Shown: one piece after another, positions 54,126 through 64,000 of the stretch
How positions within the stretch are numbered: position 1 is the stretch's first letter
Layout of the letters: the number at the start of each line of letters is the position of its first letter
Notes under the pieces: generated by a model
Database searches by the model: none
What the model saw: only the letters and a program-made list of their open reading frames with translations
What the model was told of the DNA's origin: nothing
Program-made: the position numbers and the translations under genes
Assembly: GCF_017303155.1 (NCBI RefSeq)
Contig: NZ_JAEKJR010000002.1
Location: 2,214,605-2,278,604, forward strand
Direction of reading: 5' to 3'
Origin: Microbulbifer salipaludis
GTDB lineage: Bacteria > Pseudomonadota > Gammaproteobacteria > Pseudomonadales > Cellvibrionaceae
Length of the DNA stretch: 64,000 nt

Positions 54126-55163
54126 GTGGAGCCGAAACAGCAAATTACTCTGCGTAAACCTGACGACTGGCACATTCATTTGCGCGATGGCGCGGCGCTG
54201 ACACGTACCGTGGGCGACGCCGCAGAGCAATTCCAGCGGGCGATCATCATGCCCAACCTGGTACCACCCGTGGTGAACGCCAACGACGCGCTGGCGTACA
54301 AGGCGCGCATTGAATCTGCAGTACCGCAGGGCAAGAGCTTTACGCCACTGATGGTGATTTACCTCACCGACAACACCACGCCCGAGGTTGTGCAACAGGC
54401 CCACGCTGCCGGCGTGGTGGCCGCCAAGCTCTACCCGGCTGGCGCCACCACCAACTCGGACTCCGGGGTGACAGATATTGCCAACATCTACCCGGCCCTC
54501 GAAGCGATGCAATCCTGTGGCATGAAACTACTGCTGCACGGAGAAGTCACCACCAGCGACATCGATATCTTCGACCGGGAACGCATTTTCATCGAGACCA
54601 TATTGGGCCCCGTGGTGGAGGATTTCCCCAGCCTCAAGATCGTGCTGGAACACATCACCACGGCGCACGCCGCGGAGTTTGTTGCCCAAGCGCGGGAAGG
54701 CGTGGCTGCCACCATCACCGCGCACCACCTGCTGTACAATCGCAACCACATGCTGGTTGGCGGGATTCGCCCCCACTATTACTGCCTGCCGATCCTCAAG
54801 CGCGGTTACCACCAGAATGCGCTGATCGAAGCGGCCACCAGTGGCAGTCCGAAGTTCTTCCTTGGCACCGACTCCGCCCCGCATGCGCAGGGCAAGAAAG
54901 AAACCGCGTGCGGCTGTGCCGGCTGTTACACCGCTTACAGTGCCATCGAGCTGTATGCCGAGGCGTTCGAGCGAGCAGGCAAACTGGACAAGCTAGAAGG
55001 CTTCGCCAGTGACTTCGGGCCGGACTTTTACGGGCTACCGCGCAACTCGGATACCATCACCCTGGTGCGCGAGCCGTGGACACTCCCCTCCGGCCTGCCG
55101 ATGGGCGAAGAGGCCCTGATTCCGCTGGCAGCCGGCGAAACACTGAACTGGCGCAGAGTTTAA
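54126..55163 (+). CDS. pyrC: Dihydroorotase (class II)
   Basis: A 345-residue zinc amidohydrolase of pyrimidine synthesis, closing carbamoyl-aspartate to dihydroorotate. The metal motif HIH is at H16/H18 in [10 protein letters not shown], followed by [17 protein letters not shown] with the bridging lysine, HGEV, and a later [15 protein letters not shown] with the catalytic aspartate. The GTG start has GGAGGAG upstream. rnt follows 63 bases downstream on the same strand. Confidence 0.98.
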   Translation: MEPKQQITLRKPDDWHIHLRDGAALTRTVGDAAEQFQRAIIMPNLVPPVVNANDALAYKARIESAVPQGKSFTPLMVIYLTDNTTPEVVQQAHAAGVVAAKLYPAGATTNSDSGVTDIANIYPALEAMQSCGMKLLLHGEVTTSDIDIFDRERIFIETILGPVVEDFPSLKIVLEHITTAHAAEFVAQAREGVAATITAHHLLYNRNHMLVGGIRPHYYCLPILKRGYHQNALIEAATSGSPKFFLGTDSAPHAQGKKETACGCAGCYTAYSAIELYAEAFERAGKLDKLEGFASDFGPDFYGLPRNSDTITLVREPWTLPSGLPMGEEALIPLAAGETLNWRRV

Positions 55164-55226
55164 GCCGAGGTTGGCGCACACAAGCGCCGCACCGTTTGTT
55201 CGTTTGATAGATTATTCAGGATTCCC

Positions 55227-55919
55227 GTGACCCCAGCAGAAACGCCCCAAGGCCCCAAGAGCCTCCTGGCCCAAAGATTCCGCGGTTTTCTACCGGTGGT
55301 TCTGGATCTGGAAACCGCGGGCTTCAATGCCCGCACCGATGCCTTGCTGGAGGTGTCCGCGGTCATCCTGAATATGGATGACGACGGAACCCTGTTTGCC
55401 GAGGAGACCCACAGTTTCCATATCGAACCGTTTGAAGGTGCCAATATCGAGCAGTCCGCGCTGGACTTCACCGGCATCGACCTGGAATCGCCCGACCGGG
55501 ACGCCTGGCCCGAAGAGATCGCGCTGCCCGAGCTTTTTCGCAAGATTCGCAGCGCCATCAAGTCCCATAGCTGTACCCGGGCGATCATGGTGGCCCACAA
55601 CGCGCACTTCGATCTGGGCTTCATCAATGCTGCCGTGGAACGGTGCGGCGTGAAACGCAACCCCTTCCACCCATTCTCCTGTATGGATACCGCAACCCTG
55701 GCGGGCCTTGCTTACGGCCAGACGGTGCTCGCCAAGGCCTGCCAGACCGCCGGCATCGAGTTCGACAACAATGCCGCGCATTCCGCGGAGTACGACGCGC
55801 AAAAAACCGCCGAACTGTTTTGCGGCATCGTCAACCGCTGGCGTGACCTCGGTGGCTGGCCACTGAGCCCACCGGCTGCCGGCGAGCAGGACCTGACGCC
55901 GGACGGGGAAAGCGCGTAA
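55227..55919 (+). CDS. rnt: Ribonuclease T
   Basis: A 230-residue DEDDh 3'-5' exonuclease that trims tRNA and other stable RNAs and end-turns tRNA CCA. The DEDD residues are visible in [38 protein letters not shown] and [15 protein letters not shown]. The start is GTG 55227. It lies just behind pyrC, as in related gammaproteobacteria. Confidence 0.96.
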   Translation: MTPAETPQGPKSLLAQRFRGFLPVVLDLETAGFNARTDALLEVSAVILNMDDDGTLFAEETHSFHIEPFEGANIEQSALDFTGIDLESPDRDAWPEEIALPELFRKIRSAIKSHSCTRAIMVAHNAHFDLGFINAAVERCGVKRNPFHPFSCMDTATLAGLAYGQTVLAKACQTAGIEFDNNAAHSAEYDAQKTAELFCGIVNRWRDLGGWPLSPPAAGEQDLTPDGESA

Positions 55920-56038
55920 GCACTCTCGCCAGCCCCTGCGTGGCCCAACCGCGGCCGTGCTACTACCGTACTACCTAAGTCGCATACCCCTCACTCACCA
56001 GGCCCGCTAGGCTCGGGGCAGGTCCCATAACAATAGCG

Positions 56039-57010
56039 GTGAATGTGATGATCGAGCGCACTAGGCGCACGCTGCTGGGTGCCGGTATCGGCGCCCTGCT
56101 GGCAGCAGCTACAAGCTATACCTCAGCCGGAAGCTGGCAACACAATGTGCCCTTAGGCGGCTTCGACAAGGTTCATATTTACACCCCCGATAGCCGCTCC
56201 CCCATCGGCGACGGCAAATCCTTGCTGGTACTCCTGCACGGTTGCGTTCAGTCCATTGATAGCTACCTGACCGCCGACCTCGAAGGCGCCGCAGAAACCT
56301 ACGGCATGGTGGTCGCGGTGCCGGACGCCAAGCACAAAGCCGGCTACAACTGCTGGTCCTACTGGGAAGACGCCAGATCCCGCTCTTCGGGTGACTACAA
56401 AAACCTGATCAGCCTGGCCGAGACCATGAGCGATGACAGCGCCCGCGATATCGACCCGAACCAGGTATACATTGCCGGGCTTTCCTCCGGGGCCGTGTTT
56501 GCCAACACCACCGCCTGTATCGCACCGGATGTGTTTGCCGGGGTTGGTGTGAGCGCCGGGCCAAGTATCGGCACCAGCCCCAGTGGCGCCATTGGCCGCT
56601 GTGAAGCCGCCGATGTCACCAACCGCTGCCTCGACTATGCGGGAAGCAATGCCGAGCATTTCGCAACCCAGATCGCGTCCATCACCCACGGAACCGACGA
56701 CAAGACAGTCAACGCCTGCTACAACCAGCAAAATGCCCAGGGCATGGCGGGCGTGTACCAGGTGGAGCAGCTCCCGGAAACCAGCACCTTTAGCGAGGGC
56801 GGGCACACCGCGACCGAAACCTTGTGGCAGGATGGACGGGTATCCATGCTGTGGCTGGATGGTGTGGGCCATGCCTGGTCGGGCGGCAAGCAAGCCAGTG
56901 GCGATTATGTCAGTAACACCGGGGTCAATTATGCCCACTACCTGGGGGCCTACTTTGTTGCACACAACAGCCGGGTAGATCGTACCGAGTCCCCCACATC
57001 GGCCAGGTAA
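56039..57010 (+). CDS. PHB-depolymerase-like extracellular esterase with Tat-like leader
   Basis: About 320 residues of alpha/beta hydrolase fold. A leader [20 protein letters not shown] with a twin-arginine-type TRRTLL is followed by an Ala-rich h-region, then SAGS. The oxyanion LLVLLHGCVQSIDSY, nucleophile elbow IAGLSSGAVFAN (Ser) and C-terminal GVGHAWSGGK (His) match the polyhydroxybutyrate depolymerase/feruloyl esterase group (LpqC/PhaZ-like). Several Cys suggest disulfides. The substrate is unknown. Translation may begin at the ATG nine bases downstream (56048). Confidence 0.85.
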   Translation: MNVMIERTRRTLLGAGIGALLAAATSYTSAGSWQHNVPLGGFDKVHIYTPDSRSPIGDGKSLLVLLHGCVQSIDSYLTADLEGAAETYGMVVAVPDAKHKAGYNCWSYWEDARSRSSGDYKNLISLAETMSDDSARDIDPNQVYIAGLSSGAVFANTTACIAPDVFAGVGVSAGPSIGTSPSGAIGRCEAADVTNRCLDYAGSNAEHFATQIASITHGTDDKTVNACYNQQNAQGMAGVYQVEQLPETSTFSEGGHTATETLWQDGRVSMLWLDGVGHAWSGGKQASGDYVSNTGVNYAHYLGAYFVAHNSRVDRTESPTSAR

Positions 57011-57180
57011 CCCCCTGATTTACCAGCCTTTTCTAGCGAATTTTGCCCTCCTCCGATGAGCGACGCGCCTGTCACCGCAGGCGCCCTGACGCCCCGCCCG
57101 CCACCGCCGCCCCATGGCGGGTGATTTTTTGCACAAATTGCGGTATTATCTACCGCTCATACATAAAAGTGGACAGTATT

Positions 57181-57378
57181 GTGGCTAAGAAAGCATCCAG
57201 CGCCAGCAAACGCAGTAAGGAAACAGTCTCAACCGAGTCACGCGAAGCCATCGAATCCCAGATTCAGGCGTTCCTCGCCAACGGCGGGCAGATTGAGCAG
57301 GTACCCAAAGGTGTCAGCGGCCAGACCAACACTTCCGGCCCCAAGCACATCACGCTCGGCAAAAAACCGCGCGCCTGA
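57181..57378 (+). CDS. Small basic protein, unknown
   Basis: A 65-residue protein, VAKKASSASKRSKETVSTES then REAIESQIQAFLANGGQIEQ. The N-terminal half is Lys/Ser-rich and probably disordered, and a predicted helix around AIESQIQAFLANGG follows. It starts at GTG 57181; earlier in-frame starts pass through a GC-rich region with Cys- and His-containing sequence and are unlikely. The helix-Gly-Gly pattern recalls small RNA-polymerase-associated regulators such as SutA, but this is only a suggestion. Confidence 0.6.
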   Translation: MAKKASSASKRSKETVSTESREAIESQIQAFLANGGQIEQVPKGVSGQTNTSGPKHITLGKKPRA

Positions 57379-57510
57379 TACCTGATACACACCGTTATCG
57401 CGTGCTGAGCTTATTGTGAAACCGCACAGCGGACGGTGACCGGCAGGACAGAAACTATGTGCAACCGCGATAGATACTGGCAGGCGCTAGCGCCCGGGTA
57501 CAAAAAGCAG

Positions 57511-57548
57511 GCACAAAAAAGGCGGGATCAATCCCGCCTTTTTTGTGC
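57511..57548. terminator. Bidirectional terminator between the small gene and secF
   Basis: GGCGGGAT-ca-ATCCCGCC is flanked by A and T runs on both sides (aaaaaa and tttttt) and by a further GCAC/GTGC pair. It serves the plus-strand small gene and the minus-strand secDF transcript. Confidence 0.93.
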
Positions 57549-57569
57549 CTGAACTTAATGCCCTTGATT

Positions 57570-58574
57570 TCAGGGCATCTCATCCAGCTCCGCACCTTCC
57601 TTAACCGGCGGCATCAAGTCTTCCTTGGTGATATTCATCGCCATCAGGATATTGGCAGCCACATACACGGAGGAGAAGGTACCGATGATGACACCCACAA
57701 TCAGTGCCAGCGAGAAGTTGTGGATCAGTTCGCCACCGAAGAACTGCAGGGCCCACAGCACCAGCAAGGTGGTGAAGGAGGTCATGAAGGTCCGGCTCAG
57801 CGTCTGGCTCATGGAAATATTGATTACTTCATCGGGCTCAGCCTGCCGCACCTTGCGGAAGTTCTCCCGCACCCGGTCGTACACCACGATGGTGTCGTTG
57901 ATCGAGTAGCCGATCACCGCCAGCACCGCGGCGAGCACCGTCAGGTCGAAGTCTAGGCGCAGAATCGCGAAAAATCCGAGCACAATGATCACATCGTGTA
58001 TCAGGGCCACCACGGCACCGATCGCAAACTTGTACTGGAAACGCAGCGCCACATACGCCATCACCACCGCTAGCGCGAACAACATGCCCAGGCCACCGTC
58101 ATCGCGCAACTCTTCACCGATCTGCGGGCCCATCATTTCCACCCGCCGCAGGTCGATACGCCCGTCAGAGTGCTGGCGCAAGGCCCCAACCACTTTGTCC
58201 CCAATGGAGTTGGTCGCTTCCGCATCGCGGGCATTTTGCTGTGTCTGCTTTACCGCAACTTCCGGGGGAAGCTTGATCAGCAGCTCGCTGTCAGAGCCGA
58301 AACGCACCACCGCGGCGCCTTCAAATCCAGCCTGTGCCAATTGGCTGCGAACATCTTCGATCTTCGGTGGATTCTCATAGCCGACTTCGATCTGGGTGCC
58401 GCCGGTAAAGTCCAGACCGAGCTTCAGGCCATTGGTGGCCAGGGCCACAATAGAGGCGATCACCAGGATCAGCGACATGGCCGCAGCCACTTTGCGCCAG
58501 CGCATGAAGTCGTATACGCGCTTGCCCATATACTCGGTGATCTTGCCGTTTTCTTCTTTGGTAGTGCTCATCAC
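57570..58574 (-). CDS. secF: Protein translocase subunit SecF
   Basis: A 334-residue membrane protein with six TM helices, starting GTG-ATG (58574/58571) behind AAGGGGA. It contains LGLDFTGGTQIEVGY and the DTIVVYDRVREN motif. It partners SecD to drive proton-dependent export of preproteins after SecYEG. Just 7 bases separate it from secD. Confidence 0.98.
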   Translation of the reverse strand: MMSTTKEENGKITEYMGKRVYDFMRWRKVAAAMSLILVIASIVALATNGLKLGLDFTGGTQIEVGYENPPKIEDVRSQLAQAGFEGAAVVRFGSDSELLIKLPPEVAVKQTQQNARDAEATNSIGDKVVGALRQHSDGRIDLRRVEMMGPQIGEELRDDGGLGMLFALAVVMAYVALRFQYKFAIGAVVALIHDVIIVLGFFAILRLDFDLTVLAAVLAVIGYSINDTIVVYDRVRENFRKVRQAEPDEVINISMSQTLSRTFMTSFTTLLVLWALQFFGGELIHNFSLALIVGVIIGTFSSVYVAANILMAMNITKEDLMPPVKEGAELDEMP

Positions 58575-58581
58575 CGTCCCC

Positions 58582-60450
58582 TTAAATCCACAGTTTCTGT
58601 ACGCGGCGGCCGCCGTAGAACAAATTGATCAATGCGCGCGTGCCCATAATGGCACTGAACATGGAGGTGAGAATGCCGATGGACAGCGTCACCGCGAAGC
58701 CCTGCACCGGGCCAGAGCCGATGGCATAGAGGATCACCGCCACAATCAGGGTGGTGATGTTGGCATCCACAATCGCACTGTAGGCGTTGTCGAAACCGGC
58801 GTTGATCGCTGACTGTGGAGGCAAGCCGTTGCGTAGCTCCTCCCGTATCCGCGAGAAGATCAGTACATTGGCATCCACCGCCATACCGATAGTCAGTACC
58901 ATACCGGCAATACCCGGCAGGGTGAGAGTGGCCCCCAGGATCGACATCACGGCCACCAGCAACACCAGGTTGGTCGCCAGTGCGATATTCGCCGCGAGCC
59001 CGAAGACCCGGTAGAAAACCAGCATACAGATGACCACCGCGAGCAGACCGATCTGCACCGAGGTCACACCGACCTTGATATTGTCCGCACCGAGGGACGG
59101 GCCAATCACGCGCTCTTCCACAAAGTACATGGGAGCCGCCAGGGCACCCGAACGCAGTAACAGTGCCAGTTCCTGTGCCTCAGCCGGGCTACCCAGGCCG
59201 GTGGTACGGAACTGGCGGCCCAGTGGGCTCTGTACGGTCGCCAGGCTGATGATCTTCTTGTCATCGGTGCGCTTCTGCACGATGACCTCGTTGCCTTCCG
59301 CGTCCAGCTGTTTTTCCGGGGTGAAGCGACTCTCGACGAACAGCGTTCCCATCCGGCGGCCGACGTTTTTCCAGGTGGCGCGATGCATCATCTCGCCGCC
59401 GCGGGAATCCAGCGTGATATTCACCTGCGGGAATCCGCTCTCGTCGTAACCAACCCGGGCATCCGTCACTCGCTCGCCGGAAATGATGATCTTGCGTTCC
59501 AGCCAGGCACCGCCGTAAGCAGCGCGCTCCTGCTCGTCGCGGAATTCAAAGTACTCTTTGCTGGTGACCAATGTGTCCGACTTGGCTTCCATGCGGTATT
59601 CAAGGTTGGCGGTTTTACCAATGATACGTTTGGCTTCCGCCGTATCCTGTACACCCGGCAACTCGACCACGATCCGGTTGCGCCCCTGGCGCTGCACGAT
59701 GGGCTCCGCAACCCCCAGCTCGTTTACCCGGTTGCGCAGGGTGGTCAGGTTCTGGGTGACCGCATAATCTTCCAGCTGCTTGATTTCCTGCTCGGACAAG
59801 GTCGCGCGGATTTCAAGGTTGCTGCCGCCGCCAGCTTCGCTAAATTGCAGGGTGGGGAATTCCTTACGCAGTGTACGCAAGCCGAGCGTGCGCAATTCTT
59901 CATCGCGGAATCGGGCCACGATTTCCCTGTCGTCCCTCAGGTCCACACTGCGGTAGCGCGCTTTGGCGGCACGCAGTTTGGACTTCACGTCGGCGACGTA
60001 GCCTTCCATATTGGTCTTCACGATAGAATTGGTATCCACTTCCATCAGGAAGTGCACACCACCGGCCAGGTCGAGACCGAGCTTCATCGGGCTCGCGCCC
60101 AGGTTTTGCAACCACTCAGGGGTCGTGGGCGCCAGGTTCAGCGCCACAACATACTCACCGTGACCCAGGAATTCCTGAATTGCGCGCTTGGCCGGGAGCT
60201 GCTCCTCAATGGACTTGAGACGGACCAGTACCGACTTGTCCTGAACCTCGCCGCCAAAATAGCCGATTCCAGCCTCGTCCAGTGCCTTCTGGACCTCGGT
60301 GAGCACATTTTGATCAATTTTCAACGCAGTGGATTGACCGGAGACCTGCACGGCAGGGTCGGGGCGGTACAGGTTCGGCGCTGCGTACAACAGCCCCAAC
60401 CCGGTAATGATCAGAATCAGGAGATATTTCCAGAGGGGGAAGCGGTTCAT
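58582..60450 (-). CDS. secD: Protein translocase subunit SecD
   Basis: A 622-residue membrane protein starting MNRFPLWKYLLILIITGL. A first TM helix is followed by a large periplasmic domain (P1) that includes LGLDLAGGVHFLMEVD near its start, then LASMLTI-like conserved TM parts with AVDANVLIFSRIREE. A longer in-frame start at 60594 adds 48 residues with no membrane or family signal. Upstream lies tgt directly: there is no yajC in the 160-base gap. Confidence 0.97.
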   Translation of the reverse strand: MNRFPLWKYLLILIITGLGLLYAAPNLYRPDPAVQVSGQSTALKIDQNVLTEVQKALDEAGIGYFGGEVQDKSVLVRLKSIEEQLPAKRAIQEFLGHGEYVVALNLAPTTPEWLQNLGASPMKLGLDLAGGVHFLMEVDTNSIVKTNMEGYVADVKSKLRAAKARYRSVDLRDDREIVARFRDEELRTLGLRTLRKEFPTLQFSEAGGGSNLEIRATLSEQEIKQLEDYAVTQNLTTLRNRVNELGVAEPIVQRQGRNRIVVELPGVQDTAEAKRIIGKTANLEYRMEAKSDTLVTSKEYFEFRDEQERAAYGGAWLERKIIISGERVTDARVGYDESGFPQVNITLDSRGGEMMHRATWKNVGRRMGTLFVESRFTPEKQLDAEGNEVIVQKRTDDKKIISLATVQSPLGRQFRTTGLGSPAEAQELALLLRSGALAAPMYFVEERVIGPSLGADNIKVGVTSVQIGLLAVVICMLVFYRVFGLAANIALATNLVLLVAVMSILGATLTLPGIAGMVLTIGMAVDANVLIFSRIREELRNGLPPQSAINAGFDNAYSAIVDANITTLIVAVILYAIGSGPVQGFAVTLSIGILTSMFSAIMGTRALINLFYGGRRVQKLWI

Positions 60451-60613
60451 GCGGTTCTCATTGTTGGAGTGGCCCGCTCCACGGGCACATTTTTTCGATA
60501 ACTGACGATATGCGGTCGGCACCGGATGATTACAAGCCAGCCGGCCCACGTATCCAAGTCGGGGGCTGATTATACGGGGATAGGCAGGTGGCACAAATCA
60601 GCACCCACACGGT

Positions 60614-62882
<2,269 letters not shown>

Positions 62883-62951
62883 GAACTCAGTCTAGGTGGT
62901 TATTGATTGGCCGCGAATGCTAACGGAAAGCACTCCCGTAGCCAAATCCAG

Positions 62952-62979
62952 TTGACCAAAACCGGCCCATCGCTATAAT
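62952..62979 (+). promoter_or_regulatory. Sigma-70 promoter of tRNA-Leu
   Basis: TTGACC (62952-62957), a 16-base spacer and a perfect TATAAT (62974-62979) lie 43 bases before the tRNA 5' end. Confidence 0.88.
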
Positions 62980-63022
62980 CATCGTCCTTTCCAAGCCAAG
63001 GCTGACCTTCGCTTGTGAAACT

Positions 63023-63109
63023 GCCAGAGTGGTGAAATTGGTAGACACAGGGGATTCAAAATCCCCCGCCTTAACGGGTGTGCCGGTTCGAGTCCGGCCT
63101 CTGGTACCA
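63023..63109 (+). tRNA. tRNA-Leu, anticodon CAA
   Basis: An 87-base class II tRNA with a GCCAGAG/CTCTGGT acceptor stem, a D-arm beginning TGGTGAAATTGGTAGACA, an anticodon stem GGGGA-ttCAAaa-TCCCC, a short variable arm and the T-loop GGTTCGAGTCC. CCA is encoded at 63107-63109. The anticodon CAA reads UUG. Confidence 0.98.
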
Positions 63110-63118
63110 AACAAAAAA

Positions 63119-63150
63119 GCCCTGATTGCGAAAGCAGTCAGGGCTTTTTT
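63119..63150 (+). terminator. Terminator after tRNA-Leu
   Basis: GCCCTGATTGC and GCAGTCAGGGC pair around GAAA and are followed by six T residues, ten bases past the tRNA. A near-identical hairpin recurs at 63749-63782 after the lipoprotein gene. Confidence 0.93.
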
Positions 63151-63266
63151 GTTTGGTACCCTTTCTTCGTTACTGGACTTTTGCCCGGTACGGGGTTGTT
63201 TAGCTCAGGAGGAGCCGGTCAGTGCATCTAAATTTTCTGTCACTGCGTCCAACAGGAACAACCACA

Positions 63267-63710
63267 ATGAAGACAATGAGTTCTACTATGCTGAAACCCC
63301 TGATGACCGCAGTTTGCGCCTTTTCCCTCAGTGGATGTATCTATGTAAGCGTTAATGAGTCAGAAAGCACGGCGCATCAAGACACCTGTAACGAGCCGGT
63401 GTACCTTGTTCAAAGTGGTTCAGTGCGGGACACCAGTGCGCTGGAGCAATACCACCAGGCCCTCAAGCAATCCCTCAGCGAGACATCCACCTCGGGGCGT
63501 ATGCTAATGGACGAGCAACCGGCGCAACTGTTCTCCGCTTCCGATTCGGTCACGCCCGTCAGTCTAGTCACCCGCTTTTCCTGTATGGAGTTGGCGGAAA
63601 AGTACTGGAACAGTTCCGAGAATCAACAACTGACTGCCCTCCGCGAACAAGCTGCTGATTTTCAGGTGGCCGTTTACCCCAAAGCCAAAGGATTGGTTGT
63701 GCGGTTCTAA
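63267..63710 (+). CDS. Small predicted lipoprotein
   Basis: About 147 residues from MKTMSSTMLKPLMTAVCAFS. The lipobox LSGC (Cys near residue 24) ends a type II signal peptide, so the protein is lipid-anchored. The mature part is polar, has four Cys in all and no recognised domain. An upstream in-frame start (63222) overlaps the tRNA downstream region and is unlikely. It is flanked by terminators, so it is monocistronic. Confidence 0.75.
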   Translation: MKTMSSTMLKPLMTAVCAFSLSGCIYVSVNESESTAHQDTCNEPVYLVQSGSVRDTSALEQYHQALKQSLSETSTSGRMLMDEQPAQLFSASDSVTPVSLVTRFSCMELAEKYWNSSENQQLTALREQAADFQVAVYPKAKGLVVRF

Positions 63711-63748
63711 TGCGGCATTGACCGTTACTGGCTGAGCAGCATAAGAAA

Positions 63749-63782
63749 GCCCTGATCGCTAATGCGGTCAGGGCTTTTTTTT
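63749..63782 (+). terminator. Terminator after lipoprotein gene
   Basis: GCCCTGATCGC and GCGGTCAGGGC around TAAT, followed by eight T residues. It is almost the same as the tRNA-Leu terminator, so the gene-terminator segment may be a partial duplication. Confidence 0.93.
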
Positions 63783-63841
63783 GTTCGGTATATTTCTACA
63801 GGGTACTGCGAAGTAGTGGCAGTAATTCACCATATCCCAAA

Positions 63842-63870
63842 TAAAAAAGGGCCACCCAAATGGGTGGCCC
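63842..63870 (-). terminator. rRNA operon terminator
   Basis: GGGCCACCCA-aa-TGGGTGGCCC with T runs on both flanks. It lies directly after the 5S rRNA 3' end and ends the minus-strand rrn operon. Confidence 0.94.
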
Positions 63871-63885
63871 TTTCTTTTATTTAGA

Positions 63886-64000
63886 AGCCTGACGATGACC
63901 TACTCTCACATGGGGAAGCCCCACACTACCATCGGCGATGTTGCGTTTCACTTCTGAGTTCGGCAAGGGATCAGGTGGTTCCACAACTCTATTGTCGTCA
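63886..64000 (-). rRNA. 5S rRNA, 3' part, runs off right edge
   Basis: Minus-strand reading ends with the canonical ATGTGAGAGTAGGTCATCGT segment and contains the conserved CCGAACTCAGAAGTGAAACG loop region. The gene continues to the right of the window, where 23S and 16S rRNA would follow upstream. Confidence 0.98.

Noticed and set aside
60451..60613. Hidden yajC gene
   Set aside because: No frame here encodes a TM helix followed by a basic domain; the gap is too short for a normal YajC.

Overview
The window looks like chromosomal DNA of an aerobic or microaerobic gammaproteobacterium, most plausibly a marine Cellvibrionales-type organism such as a Microbulbifer relative. This rests on gene content and order (fxsA-groES-groEL, queA-tgt-secD-secF, ampD-ampE near ampG, ccoNOQP-ccoGHIS) and on the style of the giant RHS protein. 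The genus is a guess and only the class is well supported.

Left part (1-21.8 kb) is accessory DNA. It opens with the N-terminal part of a FliA-like sigma factor running off the left edge. A scrapyard of REP-associated (RAYT) transposase material follows: a truncated transposase, one intact RAYT, a tandem duplication of its 5' end, several copies of a TTGATCTGACCCCATT-type repeat, and a pair of 80-bp direct repeats. Next comes a toxin-type locus on the minus strand. It holds a 5846-residue RHS/YD-repeat protein with about 14 cadherin/Ig-like modules inserted in the shell, then a LysM module, a hydrophobic Gly/Ala-rich stretch and a C-terminal toxin-like tip. An AT-rich 154-aa candidate immunity gene lies 10 bp downstream. 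A 121-aa unknown gene diverges from the RHS gene, and an IS3-type orfA remnant closes the island.

Middle part (21.8-43 kb) is mainly housekeeping: groES-groEL behind a sigma-32-like promoter, fxsA, an SDR oxidoreductase, a DUF481 outer-membrane protein, an alkyltransferase-like protein, the peptidoglycan-recycling genes ampG, ampE and ampD, a PEBP-family protein, a PLP-dependent dehydratase, two tandem DUF1631 paralogues and nadC. A tightly overlapping four-gene membrane cluster follows (isoprenylcysteine-methyltransferase-like protein, GT39-like protein, GtrA-like flippase, GT2 glycosyltransferase), suggesting modification of a lipid-linked sugar or envelope glycan.

Right part (43-64 kb): a complete cbb3 cytochrome oxidase locus (ccoN-O-Q-P, then ccoG, ccoH, ccoI, ccoS and a TauE/SafE-like protein with a His-rich tail built on a 9-bp minisatellite). 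It lies behind an FNR/ANR-type box that overlaps the argG stop codon. After argG come divergent pyrC and rnt, a PHB-depolymerase-like esterase with a Tat-like leader, a small basic protein, and the minus-strand group queA-tgt-secD-secF, which lacks yajC between tgt and secD. The window ends with tRNA-Leu(CAA), a small lipoprotein gene and the 3' part of a 5S rRNA on the minus strand, so an rRNA operon lies to the right.
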